From: Ruminiclostridium sp.
Lineage (GTDB): Bacteria; Bacillota_A; Clostridia; Oscillospirales; Ruminococcaceae
Direction: 5' to 3'
NCBI GenBank assembly: GCA_017550775.1
Contig: JAFZOA010000292.1
Location: forward strand, 1 to 13,478
DNA length: 13,478 nt
A program made the translations under genes and the position numbers. Position 1 is the stretch's first letter. Each line of letters starts with the position of its first letter. This document shows, in pieces, positions 1-5,926 of the stretch. Below the pieces are notes generated by a model that worked only from the letters and a program-made list of their open reading frames with translations, searched no databases and was not told the DNA's origin.

Positions 1-819
1 ACTGTCGTAGTTAGGCTGCTTCCTGGTCGAGCTTCCGGAGGTATTTATCGTGAATACCAGATAAACCACCGCCGCCGCAAGCAGCAGGAACATGACTATC
101 TTCTTCAGTACTCCCCATATCTTCTTTATCTTATCCCATATCCTGTACCATATAGATCTGGGCTCCTCATCGCCCGCATTCCTCTCGACTACCGAGGTCA
201 TCATCATATAGTATTTGCTGTACAGCTCTATCTTATCCGAACCCATAAGCTCCGGCAGCGAGTCAAAGAACGCCATGAGCTCATCCGGCACCTTACGCTC
301 TATCTCCTGAGCAAAAATGGTGCGCATAAGCTTCTCCGCCTTTGCCATAGGCGCACATTCCCGTGATCCGATTATATCCTCGATCGGGTAGTTGAAGCTT
401 ACGGTAAGGTCGGGCTGAACGATTATGTGACGGGGGTCGAGGCACCTGTCGAGGAAGTAATCCGGTATATCCATAAGCACCGCGCGTTCAAGTATCCTGC
501 GGCACAGCTCAAGCCGTTCACGGAAGGGTGCCGCTTCGGTATCGCTCCGGTCGGCGAGAGTAATGCCCTGGGTGTATTTCATAACGATACAGAGCGTATC
601 CTCAAACATGAAGCTGTCTATGTAATCCGTGAACACCGAAGGATCCGCGTTCGCGGAGAGCCACCCCACGAGCTCAGGGAACAGCGCCTTGTTCTTTATG
701 CTCATTATCCGGCAGAAGCCGCCGTCTCTGTCGTCCGTGCAGATATAGATGTTGTACTCGTCGGTGGACTTCTGTACGCTTGTTACCGGGTATTCATGCC
801 CGTATGTATAAATGACCAA
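1..819 (-). CDS. Single-pass membrane protein with a degenerate kinase-like N-terminal domain, partial (3' end outside window)
   Basis: Seen: 273 codons stay open to the left edge with no stop. The start is TTG at 819, preceded by AGGGAGG with 8 bases of spacing, and an in-frame TGA lies just upstream, so this start is well supported. About residues 1-150 look kinase-like to the eye: a possible beta-3 lysine (K42), a helix-C-like segment (PELVGWL), a hinge-like stretch TLCIVMKYTQGITLAD (75-90), and a catalytic-loop-like LDPRHIIV (127-134). The HRD aspartate, its loop lysine and asparagine, and the DFG motif are all replaced (C126, D128, H131, NYP at 143-145), so phosphotransfer is unlikely. 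A basic stretch (KIKKIWGVLKK) precedes one membrane helix at about 241-258, which puts the N-terminal domain in the cytoplasm and the unseen C-terminus outside. Inferred: a membrane anchor or signal receiver for the CIS, a role like that reported for CisA in Streptomyces. Homology to CisA is not shown. EssB of type VII secretion also joins a pseudokinase to one membrane helix, but this is only an analogy. Confidence 0.8.
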   Translation of the reverse strand, partial: MVIYTYGHEYPVTSVQKSTDEYNIYICTDDRDGGFCRIMSIKNKALFPELVGWLSANADPSVFTDYIDSFMFEDTLCIVMKYTQGITLADRSDTEAAPFRERLELCRRILERAVLMDIPDYFLDRCLDPRHIIVQPDLTVSFNYPIEDIIGSRECAPMAKAEKLMRTIFAQEIERKVPDELMAFFDSLPELMGSDKIELYSKYYMMMTSVVERNAGDEEPRSIWYRIWDKIKKIWGVLKKIVMFLLLAAAVVYLVFTINTSGSSTRKQPNYDS

Positions 820-827
820 CAGCTTCG

Positions 828-834
828 CCTCCCT
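828..834 (-). promoter_or_regulatory. Ribosome binding site deciding a TTG start
   Basis: AGGGAGG on the minus strand lies 8 bases before the TTG at 819. It lies after the stop of the upstream gene (855-857). The nearby ATG codons (first bases at about 842 and 797) run into stops within about 16 codons, so this site selects the TTG start of the membrane protein. Confidence 0.75.
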
Positions 835-854
835 TACTCATGTTTTATGCGGCA

Positions 855-2561
855 TTATCCGCGAACCACTACCATTATGGACGCCTTTATCTCCGGATAT
901 ACCGCGCTCTGCGCTATGACCTCATAAACGCCCTCTATGTTCGGTGCGGAGTACATACCATTCGCGTCGATCTCGCCGCCGGTGGACGGAGATACCGACC
1001 AGCGCACGGTCTTGTTCGTCATGTTGCTGCACACCGCTTCGAGATACTTTGTCTCTCTCGGCTTGATAACGAGCGAATTGGGCTTTATTGTGATCTTCAT
1101 GCTGCTCTTTTCGGCGACCTTCTCGTCCACGTCCCTGAACGCCGTCCACTTCACGTCGATATAATCCTGGAGCATGGTGGATTTTGTGAGTATGCCGATG
1201 ACGAAGCTGCCCTTCGTCGGGTCAAGCTTCGCCGCCGCCTCGTAGGGCGCGTCGTCGCTTCGGAACACGGACGGATTGCCGTAGATCATACCCGACTCCG
1301 TTACCGCGCCGAGAACGATCGTAACGCTGCCGAGACCGAGCCCGTGGAAGATCTCGTCCGAATAGAACACCTTGTTTTTTAAGCTTCCCGCGTTGAGGTT
1401 GATACGGCAGACTCCGCTCGCTATCTCGGGTGCGTTCTTACCGCTGCCGCGCGGCGCAGCTTCCGTCTTCTGCACAGCGGGAAGGTTCTCGCTGCCGGAG
1501 CGCAGAGTACGGCTCACCGCGGAGAGCAGGATATTGCTCGCGACGTACTGACCGAACGGGACATTCTCTATACTGTCGATTATCGCGGAGCCCGCCGAGT
1601 TCACAAGGATTATCCGTGCAAGGTAAAGACGCTGACCCACCGTATTGCGAAGCTCGGTATCCATGCTGTGGTCATAGCTGTCCTTCACGAGCGCGTCATA
1701 TATGTCGTCGTCGGTTATCTTAACGCTCGATCTTCCGGACAACACGCCCTCCGACGGGATCTTGTCATAAGCAAAGCGGAAGGTGAGCGGGTCGGGAGTC
1801 GCGGTACCCTCTGTATCGGTAACGTTCGAGGCGACAAGCTCATATTCGAGTGTATATTTACCCGCCTTGTCGAAAAGCGTCTCGTCGAAATTCACCTTGA
1901 TGACGGAGCCGCCGTCCGATGCGCTGTTGAGGCACACAAGCTGTATATCATACGAGAAAGCTATGAACTGCTTCGAGTATGTATCTATCTCCACCCTGAA
2001 TGTGAACGGAGAATCGGGGTTCACGAATTTCGGCATTATATGACGGATGCGGACGGTACCGTTGCGGAAAACGGTAACTGCCTGCTCATAGAGCATATCG
2101 GTGCGGTCTATGTCATCTCCGGGCTCGCTCGCGGTGAGGTAGAGGTTATAGCCCTCCTTTATCCTCTCGGCATTGACAACGCTCGTTTCGTTCACGATGC
2201 TGTGAGCGTTTCCCTTCTCTCCCTCGCTGTATTCGAGGCAAAGATATACATAGGCGTTGCTGCCGCTGCTTATCGCGGTATCATAGCCGCTGAGCATGGA
2301 GAGCTTCTTGGTAACGGGCATATCCACAACTATCTCGCGGCCTGTGGTATCGAAGGCAAGACCGCTCTCGACGGAGATCGTCGTATCGTCAACTCTTACG
2401 ACATTAAGTCCGCAAAGCACGCCGATGCCGTGTACGAGACGGTTGATGAGTCTGCGCTTGTCGTTGATGTACTTCTGCTCGAAATTGAAATCCTCAACAC
2501 TCAGAAGCTTGCCGTAAAAGTACTTGTTTCTTTCAAAGGGATAAAGCTGTGTGTTTTTCAT
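855..2561 (-). CDS. Conserved CIS-associated protein with C-terminal Ig-like domain
   Basis: This is a 568-residue protein. Its N-terminus carries the pattern NKYFYGKLLSVEDFNFEQKY (residues 12-31), followed by a leucine/arginine-rich helix, GIGVLCGL, and a VESGLAFDTTGREIVV strand pair. I recognise this arrangement from uncharacterised proteins in many CIS and phage-tail-like loci; its function is not established. The middle (about 100-480) is probably beta-rich and has no domain I can name. Residues 486-568 read as a bacterial Ig-like (Big_2-type) domain: ITIKPNSLVIKPRETKYLEA, then VRWSVSP, then GGEIDANGMYSAP and a YEVIAQS strand. Such domains usually mediate adhesion or act as structural spacers. 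There is no signal peptide, which fits assembly on a cytoplasmic particle. ATG at 2561 follows AAGGAG with 5 bases of spacing, and the site starts only 12 bases after the gpI-like gene, so the two are likely translated together. Inferred: a peripheral baseplate or short-fibre-like component. Confidence 0.85.
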   Translation of the reverse strand: MKNTQLYPFERNKYFYGKLLSVEDFNFEQKYINDKRRLINRLVHGIGVLCGLNVVRVDDTTISVESGLAFDTTGREIVVDMPVTKKLSMLSGYDTAISSGSNAYVYLCLEYSEGEKGNAHSIVNETSVVNAERIKEGYNLYLTASEPGDDIDRTDMLYEQAVTVFRNGTVRIRHIMPKFVNPDSPFTFRVEIDTYSKQFIAFSYDIQLVCLNSASDGGSVIKVNFDETLFDKAGKYTLEYELVASNVTDTEGTATPDPLTFRFAYDKIPSEGVLSGRSSVKITDDDIYDALVKDSYDHSMDTELRNTVGQRLYLARIILVNSAGSAIIDSIENVPFGQYVASNILLSAVSRTLRSGSENLPAVQKTEAAPRGSGKNAPEIASGVCRINLNAGSLKNKVFYSDEIFHGLGLGSVTIVLGAVTESGMIYGNPSVFRSDDAPYEAAAKLDPTKGSFVIGILTKSTMLQDYIDVKWTAFRDVDEKVAEKSSMKITIKPNSLVIKPRETKYLEAVCSNMTNKTVRWSVSPSTGGEIDANGMYSAPNIEGVYEVIAQSAVYPEIKASIMVVVRG

Positions 2562-2573
2562 ATCTGCTCCTTA

Positions 2574-3731
2574 TCAATACTGTTGGGTTTGATCTTCCCG
2601 GTTCCCGAGGACGCTGAAGGACATCCTTGACTTGCCGTTGAACGCGGCATTCCCCGGCTTGCCGAGGTAAGAGTTTATGCCGAGATAGGAATAGTACCCG
2701 AGGAATATGTACGGCTCAAGCACCTTGAGTTCAAACTCCACCGTTACGGGCATCATCTCGCGGGCTATGCGCCAGAGCACATCTATATCCTTATCCGACT
2801 TTATTACCTCGCTTCTGACGAGGATGAATATTTTGTATGGGTCGCTTCCGTACATCGGAACGATCGTGTTTTCGTACTCGCGGGTATTGCCCTGATCGCG
2901 GAGCGCGAAGTTCTCTACTATGAACGGCCTTTCCCCGGTGTACAGCTCTATCGCCCTGCACAGACATTCCCGCGTACCTCTGCTCCGGTACAGGCTCATC
3001 GCCATGAGAAGCAGCCTGCGAAGCTTCTTCTCCTCCCATACCGAGCAGTCGAAGATGTCGAGCCAGCCGGCAAGCCATTCGAGGTATTCGCTGTCTGCGC
3101 TGTCCGGGTCGAACTTGTCGGCGATACGGTCTATCCCGTCCTCGATCTCCTCATAGAGCGTCTGGAATATTCCGAGATAACGTTCAAGGAAGCCGCTCTC
3201 CGCGTCCGATCTCCGGTAGATCTGCGGAAGATAGTCTATCCAGGACACAGCCGGTAAGTACAGCCTTATGTCCTTTATCACCGCGGGTCTTCCGCTTATG
3301 CCGAAAAGCTCGATGTACACCCAGAGATATCGTCCGCTCACGTCATGGAGCAGTACATCTCTCGCACCGACTATCTTCTTCTTTTCGAGCACAGAAAAGA
3401 TACGGGTCTTTTCTTCGAGACCTATGCTCCTGTCGCCGAACACGGTATCAATGCTGTATGCAGTGCCATTATAAACAAATTCCTTCGTATCGGAAGCATA
3501 CACGGTTATATGGAGCTCGTCGGCGGAACAGTTTTCGGTGTTTATCAGAAGCCTGTGCCAGACCACGCCCCGGTCTTCGGAATCGAATATCCTCGTCATG
3601 AACCGTCCTATCCCGGATATCCTGTCCGAGGAAAACCGCAGGTCGCTTCCTTCGGCTTTCATGTTCTCAAATATGCCGCGCCCGAAATCATAAGCGTTGT
3701 TCAATATGAAATATTTCAGCTTTTCTCTCAT
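2574..3731 (-). CDS. Phage tail protein I (gpI)-like baseplate protein
   Basis: This is a 385-residue protein. Residues about 160-275 match the P2 gpI tail-protein family: SWIDYLPQIYRR (163-174), a FLERYLGIFQTLYEEIEDGI helix (181-200), DKFDPDSADSEYLEWLAGWL (206-225), and RRLLLMAMSLYRSRGTRECL (238-257) ending in YTGERPFIVEN. In phage P2, gpI belongs to the baseplate wedge. The first 150 or so residues are an extra, probably beta-rich domain that classical gpI lacks; similar extensions occur in other CIS loci. ATG at 3731 has GAGG about 11 bases upstream, a little far but the only good site. The gene follows the second J protein after 19 bases. Inferred: it joins the wedge proteins to outer baseplate parts such as the downstream Ig-domain protein. 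Confidence 0.88.
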   Translation of the reverse strand: MREKLKYFILNNAYDFGRGIFENMKAEGSDLRFSSDRISGIGRFMTRIFDSEDRGVVWHRLLINTENCSADELHITVYASDTKEFVYNGTAYSIDTVFGDRSIGLEEKTRIFSVLEKKKIVGARDVLLHDVSGRYLWVYIELFGISGRPAVIKDIRLYLPAVSWIDYLPQIYRRSDAESGFLERYLGIFQTLYEEIEDGIDRIADKFDPDSADSEYLEWLAGWLDIFDCSVWEEKKLRRLLLMAMSLYRSRGTRECLCRAIELYTGERPFIVENFALRDQGNTREYENTIVPMYGSDPYKIFILVRSEVIKSDKDIDVLWRIAREMMPVTVEFELKVLEPYIFLGYYSYLGINSYLGKPGNAAFNGKSRMSFSVLGNREDQTQQY

Positions 3732-3750
3732 TTCGTATTGATCCTCTTTA

Positions 3751-5802
3751 TCACATATTGATCATGATGTCTATATCGGTAAGACAGGGCGCGACATTGC
3801 TCGCGAGTATGAGGTCTCCCTCTCTTGTGCGTTCGGCATTGCTTCCCTCGACCTGCATCGTGAGCACGTTGACCGAAAGTACACAGTCAAGTCCGTCGAT
3901 AAGCTCATAAAGCTTGCTGTATATTATCCCGACGCCGAACTCGTCCTTTATCGCCGAGAAGAAGTCCCTGACCGCGCCGTAAACCGCGTCTCTCGGGTCG
4001 GAATACTTCCTCGACACCGTAACATCGGTAAACACCGAGACCTCCGCATACTCGGGACGAACTATCCTGAACTGTGAGCCGAGCATCCTGCGCGGTTCGA
4101 GCCCCGCGATTATGTTCCGGATATAGCGCTCGCCGGGAACGCCCATTCCGTTCTCCGCGTAAGGCTTGACTACCACCGTGGTCACAAGCCCGTCGTCGCG
4201 GTCGGTCTTTATGACCTTGCACTTCTCTATGCGAAGCCCCTGCGTTCCGGCAACACAGCTTTCGCAGTCCGCGTCAGTAACAACGGTCTCGGTGGTCCCG
4301 ATAAGCTTCTGAGCCATTATGAAGCAGTCCTCCATTGACTGCTCATTCAGCCCGCCTGTTGAAGCGCGAAGGTTCTCAACATATATCTCTTCCCTGTCGA
4401 AGCCGTCTATCTCGTTTATCTTGCCCTTGGTGACGCAGCCGTCCGCGCCGCGCGTCAGAGAATAGCCGATTATGAGTATATCCCCTTCCGGTGCCATTCC
4501 GTGTATGCAGTCACCGAAGGTTATGACGCCTTTTCCGGTATCGAGAGTATAAACAAACTCGTCGGGTTCGGACGCGGAGAAGTCGCTTACTTTCTTCCAT
4601 TCCACATACCGCCCGCCGCTGTCCGGAAGCTCCGACATCACAGCAAAGCTCTCGTACTCCAGCTCGTCGGTATCAAGGTCGTACTCCTGGAACGGAAGTC
4701 CCGTCCCGTACCCGAGCGCCCCGTCGATCATGAAATCGGAAACAAGGTTCACCGCGCGTATGCCTTCCGATCCCGCTCCTCCGGGCACTGTGACTACGAT
4801 CCTGCCCGACCCGGCATCGAGCTGCTTCACAAAGGTCTTCACCGGTGTGAACAGCCCGTCCCTGTCTTTCAGGAATATCCGCGTGTTGCCGATAGCGGCG
4901 AGCTCCGTGAAAAGCTCTATCTCATCTCCCGGCGGAAGGTCGGCATACTCCGCCTTTGTATCTCTCTGCGTCACGGGGAGAAGGTTGAAATGAACTTTCT
5001 TTATCACGGGAAGAGCGTCGTATTCTCCGCCCGTTATGACAAATCTGATGTAGTACGCCTCATGCCCGGCTATACCGCACTTCCCGTGCTCCCTGCCCAG
5101 ACAGAACACTATCCTTCCGGGAAACAGGAACCCGTAGGTCTCGTCCATGCGCTTTACGCGTTCCCAGTTCACTCCGTCGAAGTACTCCATTTCCATGTCC
5201 ACGAGCGGCACAAAGCTTTCCGGGTCGGTGACCGGGTTTCTTCCTATCCCGTCCTCGCTTATCACATCGAACCATATCGTGTGGTATTCCTTCGCGGCGA
5301 GGGGCTTGTCGAAGCCTATATAGAATATCCCGCTGTCCGCCTTCATAAACGGGAGTATATGAAGGTTGCCGCCGAAATAGAACTGCTCACGCTCAATGAT
5401 GTTCTTCTCGTCACCGTAGTCGCACACGCAGATATCTATGGACGAAGCGGATATATATGTGCGTCTGTCCGCTTCAAAGCATATATCCCCCGCATAAAGC
5501 TTGGTACCCTTTATCGCCGTCACGTCGCTTTCGCAGATGACCGATACGTCCGTGGATGACGGCACTTTCGTGCGCCTATCCACCCCGAGAAGCTTAAGGT
5601 ACTTCCGGATGTTCTTTGAGCCTATTTTGTTTGCGTAGAACTGCTGTGCTTCCTTGAGCCACGCAAACATTTCGACCATGGTCATTCCGGGATCGTGATA
5701 GTTGAAATCCGTCCATTCCGGATATACGCTCACGATCATGTTTCTCGCGTTGTCAAGTATGTCATCAAAGTATTCGTTGTCAAGATCAATGTCGGGTAAC
5801 AA
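3751..5802 (-). CDS. Baseplate J family protein 2 (Afp12/gp6-gp7-like wedge)
   Basis: This is a 683-residue protein with a TTG start at 5802 supported by GAGG 7 bases upstream; the next in-frame ATG is at codon 22 and would cut off conserved sequence. The N-terminus has YPEWTDFNYHDPGMTMVEMF (27-46), the wedge-dimerisation signature typical of CIS baseplate J proteins. The central baseplate J signature lies around 455-500: a GYSLTRGADGCVTKGKINEI stretch, then ASTGGLNEQSMEDCF, then TVVTDADCESCV in place of the usual AVT-x-x-D. The C-terminal part (about 560-683) contains the DVTVSRKYSDPRDAVYGAVR and GVGIIYSKLYELIDGLDCV segments usual for the family. It follows the larger J protein, as afp12 follows afp11. 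Inferred role: with J1 it forms the wedge ring that triggers sheath contraction. Confidence 0.92.
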   Translation of the reverse strand: MLPDIDLDNEYFDDILDNARNMIVSVYPEWTDFNYHDPGMTMVEMFAWLKEAQQFYANKIGSKNIRKYLKLLGVDRRTKVPSSTDVSVICESDVTAIKGTKLYAGDICFEADRRTYISASSIDICVCDYGDEKNIIEREQFYFGGNLHILPFMKADSGIFYIGFDKPLAAKEYHTIWFDVISEDGIGRNPVTDPESFVPLVDMEMEYFDGVNWERVKRMDETYGFLFPGRIVFCLGREHGKCGIAGHEAYYIRFVITGGEYDALPVIKKVHFNLLPVTQRDTKAEYADLPPGDEIELFTELAAIGNTRIFLKDRDGLFTPVKTFVKQLDAGSGRIVVTVPGGAGSEGIRAVNLVSDFMIDGALGYGTGLPFQEYDLDTDELEYESFAVMSELPDSGGRYVEWKKVSDFSASEPDEFVYTLDTGKGVITFGDCIHGMAPEGDILIIGYSLTRGADGCVTKGKINEIDGFDREEIYVENLRASTGGLNEQSMEDCFIMAQKLIGTTETVVTDADCESCVAGTQGLRIEKCKVIKTDRDDGLVTTVVVKPYAENGMGVPGERYIRNIIAGLEPRRMLGSQFRIVRPEYAEVSVFTDVTVSRKYSDPRDAVYGAVRDFFSAIKDEFGVGIIYSKLYELIDGLDCVLSVNVLTMQVEGSNAERTREGDLILASNVAPCLTDIDIMINM

Positions 5803-5807
5803 ACTAT

Positions 5808-5813
5808 CACCTC
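5808..5813 (-). promoter_or_regulatory. Ribosome binding site deciding a TTG start
   Basis: GAGGTG on the minus strand, with 7 bases between GAGG and the TTG at 5802. The same GAGGTGA core precedes the J1 and gp27-like genes, which supports reading TTG as the true start of the second J protein. Confidence 0.7.
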
Positions 5814-5889
5814 GTTTCTTCCGGATCTCCGGCCGCTATCCTGCCGATTTACGCGTACTTTCGCGCTTCGTCACGATTAAGATCCGCGC

Positions 5890-5900
5890 GCGCAGTGCGC
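5890..5900. repeat. Short GC-rich palindrome in the 119-base J1-J2 gap
   Basis: GCGCA-G-TGCGC is a perfect 11-base palindrome lying 3 bases from the heptamer array at 5904-5926. It sits in the longest gap of the window (5803-5921), which also holds the inverted repeat CCGGA-TC-TCCGG at 5821-5832 and the ribosome site of the J2 gene. There is no T-run, so a terminator is not supported. Confidence 0.5.
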
Positions 5901-5903
5901 ACC

Positions 5904-5926
5904 TTAATTATCAATTATCAATTATT
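5904..5926. repeat. Heptamer tandem array (AATTATC type) overlapping a stop codon
   Basis: Plus strand shows AATTATC, AATTATC, AATTATT in direct succession (5906-5926), preceded by TT. On the coding (minus) strand this reads as repeated AATTGAT. The array supplies the TAA stop of the large J protein (5922-5924). A related array of AATTGTC units is in another gap at 11281-11305. Such heptamers are common short intergenic repeats in some Clostridia; that is recollection, not shown here. Confidence 0.65.

Noticed and set aside
1..819. Active Ser/Thr kinase
   Set aside because: The HRD aspartate, loop lysine/asparagine and DFG positions are all substituted in my alignment by eye; only the overall order of kinase-like segments remains.
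1668..2630. Long open frames on the plus strand (also 4501-5559, 7482-8216, 12307-13212, 427-927)
   Set aside because: Each lies opposite a minus-strand gene with clear family motifs or, at 427-927, opposite an open frame with a good ribosome site and a membrane helix. Their translations have no recognisable motifs.
5821..5900. Rho-independent terminator in the J1-J2 gap
   Set aside because: The palindromes are short and not followed by a T-run on the minus strand, and both flanking genes belong to the same baseplate module.
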